A stretch of 64,000 bases of DNA, from contig OY723273.1 in assembly GCA_963210315.1 (NCBI GenBank), forward strand, positions 62,001 to 126,000, read 5' to 3'. The stretch's first letter is position 1, and each line of letters starts with the position of its first letter. Positions 9,788 to 19,655 of this stretch are shown piece by piece. The position numbers and the translations under genes were made by a program. The notes below the pieces were generated by a model. It was not told where the DNA came from, did no database searches, and saw nothing but the letters and a program-made list of their open reading frames with translations. The DNA comes from Rhynchopus euleeides. Lineage: Eukaryota > Euglenozoa > Diplonemea > Diplonemida > Diplonemidae.

Positions 9788-11179
9788 ATGCCGGGACGTG
9801 GAAGGCCACGCTCTCGTATCGCAGCAGCCAATACCGCACGGACCGATGTCACCCAGACGCAAATGACATATTTTCTGCAGCCCTCGCAGTCTCCGACCAT
9901 GGACCTCCCCTCCCAGCCCGCACATCCAGCCGCAGCACCTGAACATACTACAACACAATTGACTACAGCGCCACCAGCAACGGAACCTGGACCTGACCAC
10001 GTGACTGCGTCGACTTCTCCACCTACATCACCCGTGCCTTCAGCTCTGCCACCACCACCTGACGCGCAATCAGCTGTTCAGGACACACCTGCATCTCCAG
10101 CTGACCGTGGTCAGCCCCCGCCGAAGCGCCAGCGGATTCTGCCTTCTGAACCGACACCAGATGCCCCCAGCCAGGCCGACGCCATTGACCTGACAATGGA
10201 TCCGAACCCGACCGCCCCAGCAGCCAAACCCGCTCCTAAGCCCTCGACCGCCCCAGCAGCGAAGCCCTCTCCTAAGCCCTCGACCGCCCCAGCAGCCAAG
10301 CCCTCTCCTAAACCCACCGCAGCCAACCGGGGCTACCAGAAATCCTGGGCGGAAAAATACAAGTGGATGGTGAAGGGAGATGGTCCGAATGAGGGGATGA
10401 CGTGCAAAGTATGCACGAGTCACGGCGTTCTTCCGCCACAGGTGAGGGGGGCGTGGGTCACGAAGCCGTTCGCGACATACAAAAACGGCTCCCGCGCGCT
10501 GGCAGATCACGAGAATACCCTCCATCACGTGGAAGCGATGGTGAAACACCAGGAGGCACTTCGGGGGAGGTTGCAGAACAGGATTGACGCGGACTTGGTA
10601 CAGGCAAGCAATGCCCAAAAGAAGAAAAACCTCGAAGCATTGATCCTGATCGTGGCATGCGCACACTATGTACTCCGGAGGGGTCGCCCCGCTGTGGATA
10701 TCGCCTCGCAGGTACGCTTCCAGGCGGAGGAGATGGGAAACGAAGTGCTGCGGGAATGGTGCGGTAAGTCGACGGGGGTGACATACCTCAGTGCTCAATC
10801 AACCGGAGAATGGGCAGACTGCCTTGCGGCAGTGGGCCTCGAAGAGACCACGCACCGCCTCAAGGCCGCCCCATGCTGGTCTCTCTCTGTCGATGAGGCA
10901 GAGGACATTTCCAAGTACAGTGAATTTGGAATTGTCACAAAGTACGCACACGAGGGCAAGGTTAGAGAGGAGGTGGTGGCTGTGGTCAAGGTTGTGAGTA
11001 AAACGGGGGAGCACCTGATGAACGTCGTCTTGGAGGTCGTGAGGAGGCTGCGACTTCCAGTTCGCAAGCTCCGTGGGCTGGGGATGGATGGGACCTTTAT
11101 GAACCGGGACTTCTCAGAAATCGGGAATTTAATTATTTTTACAGGGGGGGGGGGGGGGCGAATAGTATTACCTAGTTGA
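9788..11179 (+). pseudogene. hAT-superfamily transposase (DUF4371-like), 3'-truncated by an insertion
   Basis: ATG at 9788. The first ~170 residues are Pro/Thr/Ala-rich with a three-fold repeat of an APAAKPSPKPST unit. A TTF/BED-type zinc finger follows (CKVC ... WVTKPFATYKNGSRALADHE ... H, about residues 202-245). The start of the catalytic fold has the two acidic positions expected for this hAT branch (SLSVDEAEDISKYSEFGI and LRGLGMDGTF). The protein then runs into a G tract at 11144 and ends in meaningless sequence. hAT transposases are usually 600 residues or more with a third catalytic acid in the missing part, so this copy cannot be active. A host-domesticated truncated protein is less likely. 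Confidence 0.6.
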
Positions 11180-11279
11180 ATAGTATTACTGGTCTGGCTG
11201 ACGCCCAAAAAAAAGTCAAATTTGGGTACTTCTTGGGTACTTTTTGGGTCACCGAAAAGGGGGGGGGGGGGGGGGGGTG
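11144..11279. mobile_element. G-tract element fragment, AATAGTATTAC barcode
   Basis: Begins TTA/CAGGGGG (as at 51756) followed by two GAATAGTATTAC units, and ends near a second G tract at 11261-11277. It interrupts the hAT transposase frame. No matching right end with a C tract was found, so it is a fragment or a solo left end with unrelated sequence behind it. Confidence 0.4.
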
Positions 11280-11624
11280 TCAAAACTTATTTTCTTGGGT
11301 GGAAAAATTCGACCTCCCAGAATCGTGATGTTCTTCCCCCATTGTACTTTTTGGACTCCGCGCGGATCGTAGTGGGGTCATTTTTGTGGTCTAGGTGACA
11401 AACTTCACCCGTGAAATGCGGGTCTGGTTCAGGCAGTTGTGCCTGTGAATGCTGGGAGGAGAGGAGTGGGAGATCAGTTCAGGGACACTTTGCTGGTTGA
11501 GGGTTACAACAAAAAGGGACCTGCAGGCAGGAAGTGAGGGGAGGGGGTGGGGGGTTTTGGGGCTGTGGCACCCGCACTCTCTACGGCTCTACTGACTTAC
11601 TCCAGCCTCTGGACCGTCTACGCT

Positions 11625-12275
11625 CTACTCTCCTTCTTCAACCGCTGGAATCTCGATGTGTTCCGTGTCGTGGTCCTGAAGCTTCGCGAGTAACCCTTCC
11701 TGACTCCACTCTGGGCGGACTACGAGTTCCCTCGCCTCCGCATATTCCCTCAGTTCCGACAGAGTAAAACACCGGTCCATACTCTCAATGAGTTCAAGAA
11801 TAGCGGGTTTGTTTTTACTCTGGCAGTCGAGGATCCCGCGTGCCAGGGCTTGCTGCACCAACACCCCCTTTAACCACGACACATCACAGTGGAATACAAT
11901 GCAAATACTGTCAATCAAGGCAGTCCGATTGCGCTTGCGTTCAGATGCGTTATTGTCTGCGATCCTCGCGACTTCGAGTTCCGCAAGTCGCAGCTTGCCA
12001 ATACGGAGCTTCCTCTCCTGCACCGCCTCCAGCTTTCCCCCCAGAGAAGAGATCTGGGCCTCTGTGACACCTGGAGAGGTGCCATCAACCCAATGCTGCA
12101 TGCAACAGAGCTTGGCGCGGAGGACACCATCCCGGATAGCGACCCCCCATTCATCATCAACACCCTCCGCATCCTGCCGCAGACCCCTTCCAGGACCGCA
12201 GGTCCCAGTGCGCCTGTTCTCTCTGCAGCCATCCCTTCCGTGGACTGGGAGTATCTCTTGTACTCGGAGTAGCAA
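11625..12275 (-). pseudogene. Hypothetical ORF with possible SAP-like C terminus
   Basis: Open on the minus strand; the credible part begins near DEWGVAIRDGVL (about 12170) and is helical and charged, ending with LSELREYAEARELVVRPEWS, which resembles a SAP-type DNA-binding helix pair (weak). An overlapping frame (12592-11915) looks coding upstream of about 12200 (SIHRFASGCYSEYKRYSQ), which suggests a frameshift or intron. It lies between transposon pieces and is probably transposon-derived. I do not recognise the family. Confidence 0.3.
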
Positions 12276-12414
12276 CCGGAAGCAAAACGGTGGATGGATG
12301 TGCGGAGAAACTTCTCAGCGTCGGCCTTGTCCACCTGGGGCAGAGGGTCGAACCCTTCGAGATGCCCTGGGCACCGACCAGCAACAGAGGCAACTGCTCG
12401 TTTGGGGGTCTTCG

Positions 12415-12497
12415 CGACGGGGTGATCGTCAGTGCATTTTGATGCATTTCCTGTCGAATTCGCTGAAAACTGACGAAGATTGACGAAGGATAACCGT
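12415..12497 (+). repeat. Small GGGGGTCTTCGC element: empty-site paralogue of 56274-56714
   Basis: Starts GGGGGTCTTCGC and matches, in reverse complement, the flanks of the MITE at 56337-56655. Here the sequence runs uninterrupted through the junction (GAATTCGCTG at 12457-12466), so it shows the site before MITE insertion. A further relative of its left end is at about 48308. Confidence 0.6.
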
Positions 12498-12648
12498 AGG
12501 TGGACCCGCGTGTCGGCACAGGCCTCTGAGTGAGAGTTTCCTGGCAGCAGCAACCCACCCCTCGGCCCCCCCGATGGGCGATCCCGATCCAATATTGTTC
12601 ATATAGGCGGGAGGCATCGCTGAGGAAGGGTGGAGCCGTTCACACATA

Positions 12649-13181
12649 CCGTATACGTAAATATTTTGGAACGTAAATATTATGGAACGTAAATATTATG
12701 GAACGTAAATATTTTGGAACGCTGGTGGGTTGGCGTTCCAGATTTTTTTCGTTCCAAAAGCGCCCTATCACTTCACAGCTACAACCGCTCTGATGAATTT
12801 CCTTTTGTTTGTTGCGTTGACGCTTCTACACACAAAACCCTGAACTGATCACACCCTGAGCCTGATGAAGGGTGGGGTTAGTGTATAGAGCACGTTTGGT
12901 TGCAGCTGTGGTGGGGCGCTTTCCGCTCACACGAGTGTGCTTAATAATATTTACAGGGCTTTCTGCGACTCGGGGACTTGGACCAGGTGATCGGACGGCA
13001 TACAGAGTCCCTGACAGGACCTACTCGTGCACTTTTCGCGCGATTCCTGAGGCAAGCCATCCTCACCACCGAGTCCCCAACTGGCCCTGTAAATATTTTG
13101 GAACGTAAATATTATGGAACGGACCGGGCAAAAATGGGCCCGTTCCATAATATTTACGTTCCATAATATTTACGTATACGG
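12649..13181. mobile_element. CCGTATACG MITE, long form, TA target
   Basis: Ends CCGTATACGTAAATATT and complement, flanked by TA (12647-12648, 13182-13183). Subterminal arrays of GTAAATATTNTGGAACG occur at both ends. Relative to the 319 bp copy at 56337-56655 (opposite orientation) it holds an extra segment of about 185 bp, roughly 12757-12942, whose ends AAAGCGCC / GGCGCTTT are inverted. The shared core (12951-13092) is itself bounded by TTTACAGGGC / GCCCTGTAAA. Confidence 0.75.
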
Positions 13182-13183
13182 TA

Positions 13184-13961
13184 TCTTCTTTCTGGGAAGA
13201 GAATGGGGATGCCAACCAAGGGGGGTGGTATGGCGAGGGCACGCTGCAGCACACAACCGAGCCCGGGGGGGAGGGGGGGAGGGTGGGGAGAGGACGGTAA
13301 GCCTTATGGATCGTGTGGTGGGGCTCCGCATGTGCAGAGTTCACCAGAGCTTTTGTCTGTGCTGGGAATTTTTGACCTCTGAGGTTGCACGGTTCATTAT
13401 GGCAGGTGAGCGCTACTGTCTGATGATGATGGTTTGCTATTATATACTTTTTGCAATTCTAGGCATGTGGGAGGTGGGACACATGAAGCAACAGGCTGTG
13501 TGGGCATCTCCAACACGCCGTCGGTCGTGACGAACGGGATGGAGGTGATGATAAGAAGACAGGCGCTGCTGCGTGGCCCAACGCCTTGCAATACGGATCA
13601 CAAAGTTGGTGTCGTTGAGGGTCGGAAGCCCAGCACACTGTGCAGCCTCACGGCGAGGGCAGGCGGCTCAAACGACGGAAAGTGAAATCAGGAAACAGGA
13701 ACGAGATGACATGAGAGACAAACAGGAGCCCTCGAGCGGACAGCGGGCCGCATTATAGATTTGATGTGGTGCCTCGGGTGCGGCCCGCTGTGAGAGTGGC
13801 CCAACTCAACCAAGAAAAGGGGTCAGACAACAATGAGGGATACGTACACAGTCGCGAGGAGCCGCAAGAAGCCTCACACTTCTTCGACAGTGTTGGGAGA
13901 GCGGACTGGCAGCATGCATCAGTTCACGAAAGACGGCGCGAAACAAAAGAAATCGCGATCA
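13184..13961. other. Non-genic stretch downstream of the propeller gene
   Basis: No supportable gene. It contains a G-rich run at about 13264-13292 and a TATA-like ATTATATAC at 13438 without a downstream gene on the plus strand. The last few hundred bases are presumably the 3' UTR of the minus-strand gene ending at 13962. Confidence 0.4.
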
Positions 13962-16900
13962 TCACACTTCTGTTTGAACGGGCTCGGTCTTCTGTTCAGG
14001 GCAGAGGTCTGACTGGCCCCGCCTGCGGATGAGGAAGACAGCCGCGCCTGCAACAGCGGCAAACACGGCGACAACAAGGACCACGATGAGGGCGATGGCC
14101 CAGCCTTCCAGGTCGTCGTCGCTATCGGAGGTGCGAACGCAGTTCTGTTCGGCCAGCTGGTAGCCGGCAGTGCAGGCAAGTGCGGCGCAGGTGCCGTTGT
14201 CGGTGCGTTCCACCAGCGAGGCACCCACCACACTGCAGGGCTGCACAACGGACACCTGCGCAGTGCCGTTCCCGAGGGCGGCGTGCATTGCGGTGTAGCG
14301 CGGGTCCTGAGAGGTGCGCAGCTCCAGTTCAGCCGCCACGTCAAGCAAGGCGACATCCTCGAATGCCACACCATCTACAACGGCGACGGCACGGATGGAG
14401 CCGCACTCGATGCGCAGCGCCACCTGTGCACGGCCTGTGGCGGCAGCGACAACCTCGCGCACCAGGTCTGTGAACCCGGCGTCAAAGTTGGCGCAGTCGG
14501 CCTCCCACACAATCTCGATCTGCACGGAGGCGGTTGCGTTGGAGCCCTCTGCCACACACACGAGGGCGGGGCCCACAGCCGAGAAGCCGCTGCCGCACAC
14601 ACAGCCCTGGGCCTGCGTGTCGCATGTGGCCGCAGTGTCCCCGTGCACCTGGCACGTGTCGCTCGACGTGCACCACACAACAGCCTTCCCAGCCGGGGAC
14701 ACGGTCGGCACAGGTGTAGGTTCCGCCGTCGTCACAGGAGGTGAGGTGGTGGTTGCAGGCGTCGCTGTGGGTGCAGCAGTGGGTGTCAACGTCGTCCCAG
14801 GTGCGACAGTCGGTGAGGCGGTCGTGGCCGGAGTCGCAGTGGGCGCCACAGTGGTACCAGGTGTGGCAGTGGGGGCAGCAGTGGGTGCAGCAGTGGGTGT
14901 CAACGTCGTGCCAGGTGCAGCTGTCGGTGCGGCCGTCGCAGGGGGTGTGCCAGTGGGCGCAACAGTTGTCACAGGGGTCGCAGTCGGTGACACAGTGGCA
15001 CCAGGTGTGGCAGTGGGTGCAACAGTAGTGGAGGGGGCCACAGTGGGGGCAGTGGTCTCAGGTGCAATAGTGGGTGCTCCAGTCGTCACAGGCGTCGCCG
15101 TCGGTGCAACAGTCACCACAGGCGCGTCAGTAGGCACAGCAGTGTCTGGCGCAGAAGTAGGTGCAGCAGTGGGAACTGGTGTTGCTGGAGAAGAGGTCGG
15201 GGCAACAGTGACGACAGGCACAGCAGTCGGTGCAAGTGTCGGCACTGGTGTCGGAGGGGACACTGTCCGGTAGAAATAGTCACTTACGTCGAGCACCTGC
15301 AACGTGTGCGCACTGCTGTTGGCCTTCGTCACGTACGCGTACCCGCCTGCCACCGCCAGGTGTGCGTCACCCGTCGGCCCTGTGCTGTACGAGTGCACCA
15401 CGGACGCAGTCTCGGGCGTGCTGATGTCCACCACGTGCAGGCGCCCCAGCCTGTCTGACACGTACGCGTGGTGCCCGGACACAGCCACTGCCGTCAGCAC
15501 CGAGAAGCGAGGGGCAGGCACAGTGTGCACGAGCTTCATCGACTTCGGCACAGTGATGTTCACAACACGCAGACCCGTCTCAGACACGGCGTACAGCCAG
15601 TCACCGTCAACGGTGAAGTGTGCGCTCGGAGTCCACGGTGCCAGTCCCCCCACACGCACAGGCGCTTCCGGGTCAGACACGTTGTAGACAATCAGGGAGT
15701 ACCTCTGTGACACAAAGACGTGGTCACCCCGCACAGCAACCCATTCTGCGTTGTTCAGCCCACTCACACTCGAGAGCAGGACGGGCTGTGAAATAGTCGT
15801 GATGTCGAGCACATCAAGTGTGTACGACGTCAGCAGGTACACGAACTTCTCCGTGATGACCATGTCCTTCACGTACTGGTTACCGTGTGCAGCGCTTGTG
15901 TACACAAGTGCTGGCGGTTCCTGCAAGAAGTCGAAGATGGACAGGTTCTTTGCGTACGCTGCTGCCACAAATGCGAAGCGGTTGTCGGGAGTCAGTGCCA
16001 CTGCATCCACCCTGCGCTGCGGCACGTAGTCGACGGAAGCCAGCAGCTGTGGGGACGCAGGGGTCGACACGTCCACACGCGGGATGATGCCCGTTGACCC
16101 ACACAGCAGGGCCACAGAACCACGCAGCACCACGGAAGGATTGGCGTACGCGTTGTCGGGGCTCGGGATGTCTGCACTGCCGACACGTGCGTCAGGGAGC
16201 GGAACCGCAGGTGCGGGTGTGGGTGCACCTGGCGGCACGAGCGGGGAAGGCGCGGGTGTGCCAGTGGCAGGCGAGTGGTACGCACGCACGTCGATGATCT
16301 CCACCCCGTTGTAGGAGCTGACGTATGCGTACCCGTCAGCAACGTCGATCCCCATCACCCATGCAAGAGTCTGCAGCGATGCCACACCCAGCACACGCGA
16401 CGGGTCTGTCACGTCTGCCACACGCACGTACCCTTGCACGTCCGTGACGAAGGCGGTTGTCCCCTCCACGTACAGTCCACGGAAGTCGCTCGGGTACCCC
16501 TGCCACCTTCCCGTGTCTGTGATGTACACAGGCGTCTCTCCCGTCACGTTGAGCGTCTGCAGCAACCGGTTCTGATGCACGCGGAAGAGGTAGTTCCCGG
16601 AAGCCTGCATTGCCACCACGGTGTCCGCGAATGCGTACCACAGTCGCGACACCAGCACGGGTGTCGCTGGGACTGAGATGTTGAGAACACGTGTGTCCTC
16701 ACCCGTGCTGACGTACAGCAGGTCGCCCTGTGGTGTGAACGCGTTCAGTGCCTTCGAGGCACCCACGTAGTGGCGTGTCAGCTGCACAGGGTTTGCCGGA
16801 TCCTTCAGGTCGATCACAAGGATGTAGTAGTCCCCGCTGGAGATGTACGCGTGTCCGCGGTGCACCACCACCCTCGCCTTCATGTCGCCCAGCAGCTCAC

Positions 16901-19319
16901 CACGCAGCTCCGGCATCTGAGCCACGAAGTCGACACCGCGGAAGTCGATCACCACCAGGCGCCCTGTGCTGACCACACACAGGAAGTCCTTCGCCTCTGT
17001 GAAGGCCATTGCACCTGCAGGCACGGTGATGCTCCCGAGCGCCACAGGCACAGCGGGGTCCGACACGCGGAAGAACTCCAACCCGTCCGCACGCAGCACC
17101 ACCGCAACGTCGTCGCGCACAAGCACGTCGTTCGCGCGGCCCGCAATGCTCCCCACAGTGGCAGTCGTCACCGGCGCAGGTGTGTCCGGTGCCTCTGTCG
17201 GTGCTGCCGTCACAGGGACCTGCACAAGCGGCGTCGGTTCCGGTGTCGGGCCTGTGGGAGCAGGCGTGGGTGGTGGCGTCGACCAGTGGGCCGACACGTC
17301 GAGCACCTGCAACGTGTGCGCACTGCTGTTGGCCTTCGTCACGTACGCGTACCCGCCTGCCACCGCCAGGTGTGCGTCACCCGTCGGCCCTGTGCTGTAC
17401 GAGTGCACCACGGACGCAGTCTCGGGCGTGCTGATGCCCACCACGTGCAGGCGCCCCAGCCTGTCTGACACGTACGCGTGGTGCCCGGACACAGCCACTG
17501 CCGTCAGCACCGAGAAGCGAGGAGCAGGCACAGTGTGCACGAGCTTCATCGACTTCGGCACAGTGATGTTCACAACACGCAGACCCGTCTCAGACACGGC
17601 GTACAGCCAGTCACCGTCAACGGTGAAGTGTGCGCTCGGAGTCCACGGTGCCAGTCCCCCCACACGCACAGGCGCTTCCGGGTCAGACACGTTGTAGACA
17701 ATCAGGGAGTACCTCTGTGACACAAAGACGTGGTCACCCCGCACAGCAACCCATTCTGCGTTGTTCAGACCAGTCACACTCGAGAGCAGGACAGGCTGTG
17801 AAATAGTCGTGATGTCGAGCACATCAAGTGTGTACGACGTCAGCAGGTACACGAACTTCTCCGTGATGACCATGTCCTTCACGTACTGGTTACCGTGTGC
17901 AGCGCTTGTGTACACAAGTGCTGGCGGTTCCTGCAAGAAGTCGAAGATGAACAGGTTCTTTGCGTACGCTGCTGCCACAAATGCGAAGCGGTTGTCGGGA
18001 GTCAGTGCCACTGCATCCACCCTGCGCTGCGGCACGTAGTCGACGGAAGCCAGCAGCTGTGGGGACGCAGGGGTCGACACGTCCACACGCGGGATGATGC
18101 CCGTTGACCCACACAGCAGGGCCACAGAACCACGCAGCACCACGGAAGGATTGGCGTACGCGTTGTCGGGGCTTGGGATGTCTGCACTGCCGACACGTGC
18201 GTCAGGGAGCGGAACCGCAGGTGCGGGTGTGGGTGCACCTGGCGGCACGATCGGGGAAGGCGCGGGTGCGCCAGTGGCAGGCGAGTGGTACGCACGCACG
18301 TCGATGATCTCCACCCCGTTGTAGGAGCTGACGTATGCGTACCCGTCAGCAACGTCGATCCCCATCACCCATGCAAGAGTCTGCAGCGATGCCACACCCA
18401 GCACACGCGACGGGTCTGTCACGTCTGCCACACGCACGTACCCTTGCACGTCAGTGACGAAGGCAGTTGTCCCCTCCACGTACAGTCCACGGAAGTCGCT
18501 CGGGTACCCCTGCCACCCTCCCGTGTCTGTGATGTACACAGGCGTCTCTCCCGTCACGTTGAGCGTCTGCAGCAACCGGTTCTGATGCACGCGGAAGAGG
18601 TAGTTCCCGGAAGCCTGCATTGCCACCACGGTGTCCGCGAATGCGTACCACAGTCGCGACACCAGCACGGGTGTCGCTGGGACTGAGATGTTGAGAACAC
18701 GTGTGTCCTCACCCGTGCTGACGTACAGCAGGTCGCCCTGTGGTGTGAACGCGTTCAGTGCCTTCGAGGCACCCACGTAGTGGCGTGTCAGCTGCACAGG
18801 GTTTGCCGGATCCTTCAGGTCGATCACAAGGATGTAGTAGTCCCCGCTGGAGATGTACGCGTGTCCGCGGTGCACCACCACCCTCGCCTTCATGTCGCCC
18901 AGCAGCTCACCACGCAGCTCCGGCATCTGAGCCACGAAGTCGACACCGCGGAAGTCGATCACCACCAGGCGCCCTGTGCTGACCACACACAGGAAGTCCT
19001 TCGCCTCTGTGAAGGCCATTGCACCTGCAGGCACGGTGATGCTCCCGAGCGCCACAGGCACAGCGGGGTCCGACACGCGGAAGAACTCCAACCCGTCCGC
19101 ACGCAGCACCACCGCAACGTCGTCGCGCACAAGCACGTCGTTCGCGCGGCCCGCAATGCTCCCCACAGTGGCAGTCGTCACCGGCGCAGGTGTGTCCGGT
19201 GCCTCTGTCGGTGCTGCCGTCACAGGCACGACTGGAGGGAAGGGCGTGTCGAGTCCATTCGCTGCTGACGCCAGCATCAGCACCACCAAATGGCGCCCCA
19301 TCGCCATCACGACGTGCAA
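13962..19319 (-). CDS. Giant type I membrane protein with four LVIVD-type beta-propellers
   Basis: 1785 residues in one exon. An N-terminal hydrophobic segment (LVVLMLASAANG) is a likely signal peptide; ATGs at 19319, 19307 and 19301 are all possible starts. The ectodomain is built of short repeats of the form 'vaGdyaYvss..gLrvvDvtdP..P', typical of LVIVD beta-propellers, arranged A-B-A-B: a 670-residue A-B unit is tandemly duplicated almost without change. Pro/Thr-rich linkers separate the modules. A long Thr/Pro/Ala stalk of PTAAPT-type repeats (about 1375-1540) precedes an EGF-like cysteine cluster (CVCGSGFSAVGPALVC), a SEA-like or unknown domain, one membrane helix (WAIALIVVLVVAVFAAVAGA) and a 20-residue tail. 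Probably a heavily O-glycosylated surface adhesin or receptor; the ligand is unknown. Confidence 0.8.
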   Translation of the reverse strand: MHVVMAMGRHLVVLMLASAANGLDTPFPPVVPVTAAPTEAPDTPAPVTTATVGSIAGRANDVLVRDDVAVVLRADGLEFFRVSDPAVPVALGSITVPAGAMAFTEAKDFLCVVSTGRLVVIDFRGVDFVAQMPELRGELLGDMKARVVVHRGHAYISSGDYYILVIDLKDPANPVQLTRHYVGASKALNAFTPQGDLLYVSTGEDTRVLNISVPATPVLVSRLWYAFADTVVAMQASGNYLFRVHQNRLLQTLNVTGETPVYITDTGGWQGYPSDFRGLYVEGTTAFVTDVQGYVRVADVTDPSRVLGVASLQTLAWVMGIDVADGYAYVSSYNGVEIIDVRAYHSPATGAPAPSPIVPPGAPTPAPAVPLPDARVGSADIPSPDNAYANPSVVLRGSVALLCGSTGIIPRVDVSTPASPQLLASVDYVPQRRVDAVALTPDNRFAFVAAAYAKNLFIFDFLQEPPALVYTSAAHGNQYVKDMVITEKFVYLLTSYTLDVLDITTISQPVLLSSVTGLNNAEWVAVRGDHVFVSQRYSLIVYNVSDPEAPVRVGGLAPWTPSAHFTVDGDWLYAVSETGLRVVNITVPKSMKLVHTVPAPRFSVLTAVAVSGHHAYVSDRLGRLHVVGISTPETASVVHSYSTGPTGDAHLAVAGGYAYVTKANSSAHTLQVLDVSAHWSTPPPTPAPTGPTPEPTPLVQVPVTAAPTEAPDTPAPVTTATVGSIAGRANDVLVRDDVAVVLRADGLEFFRVSDPAVPVALGSITVPAGAMAFTEAKDFLCVVSTGRLVVIDFRGVDFVAQMPELRGELLGDMKARVVVHRGHAYISSGDYYILVIDLKDPANPVQLTRHYVGASKALNAFTPQGDLLYVSTGEDTRVLNISVPATPVLVSRLWYAFADTVVAMQASGNYLFRVHQNRLLQTLNVTGETPVYITDTGRWQGYPSDFRGLYVEGTTAFVTDVQGYVRVADVTDPSRVLGVASLQTLAWVMGIDVADGYAYVSSYNGVEIIDVRAYHSPATGTPAPSPLVPPGAPTPAPAVPLPDARVGSADIPSPDNAYANPSVVLRGSVALLCGSTGIIPRVDVSTPASPQLLASVDYVPQRRVDAVALTPDNRFAFVAAAYAKNLSIFDFLQEPPALVYTSAAHGNQYVKDMVITEKFVYLLTSYTLDVLDITTISQPVLLSSVSGLNNAEWVAVRGDHVFVSQRYSLIVYNVSDPEAPVRVGGLAPWTPSAHFTVDGDWLYAVSETGLRVVNITVPKSMKLVHTVPAPRFSVLTAVAVSGHHAYVSDRLGRLHVVDISTPETASVVHSYSTGPTGDAHLAVAGGYAYVTKANSSAHTLQVLDVSDYFYRTVSPPTPVPTLAPTAVPVVTVAPTSSPATPVPTAAPTSAPDTAVPTDAPVVTVAPTATPVTTGAPTIAPETTAPTVAPSTTVAPTATPGATVSPTATPVTTVAPTGTPPATAAPTAAPGTTLTPTAAPTAAPTATPGTTVAPTATPATTASPTVAPGTTLTPTAAPTATPATTTSPPVTTAEPTPVPTVSPAGKAVVWCTSSDTCQVHGDTAATCDTQAQGCVCGSGFSAVGPALVCVAEGSNATASVQIEIVWEADCANFDAGFTDLVREVVAAATGRAQVALRIECGSIRAVAVVDGVAFEDVALLDVAAELELRTSQDPRYTAMHAALGNGTAQVSVVQPCSVVGASLVERTDNGTCAALACTAGYQLAEQNCVRTSDSDDDLEGWAIALIVVLVVAVFAAVAGAAVFLIRRRGQSDLCPEQKTEPVQTEV
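15286..19229 (-). repeat. Tandem duplication, period 2010 bp, within the propeller gene
   Basis: 15286-17219 and 17296-19229 align without gaps at an offset of 2010 bp with only scattered single-base differences (for example at 15780, 16502 and 18249). Several differences are synonymous. The near identity of both coding and linker sequence points to recent duplication or ongoing gene conversion. Confidence 0.85.
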
Positions 19320-19655
19320 TGTGTGTGTGTTATCTGCAAGGTGTGTGTGTGTGGTTCACGCTGTGCCTCGCGTTGAAGCAGTCCTCGGTGCCCAACAATT
19401 CCCCGCGTGTCTGTGACCCTCCCTCCCGCCACGGGAGTGCCACTCCGACAAACCACCGGGGACACGTTAGCACGATCCACCGACATTGGCAACGAAATGA
19501 TGCAGACTACACGCCCACATTGCTGCCACAGCTCCTTTTTAGGCTTAACACACTTCTCGCCCGAGCGGGTGATTTGCGCGTTCTACCAAAAAAAACCTGT
19601 GCAGGGTAGAGGGTAGGGGGGTGAGGAGGGAGCGGCGGGGGGGAGTTCACCTTTG

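Noticed and set aside
14314..15273. Plus-strand Val/Gly/Ala-rich ORF opposite the Thr/Pro stalk
   Set aside because: Antisense shadow of the repetitive stalk of the propeller gene.
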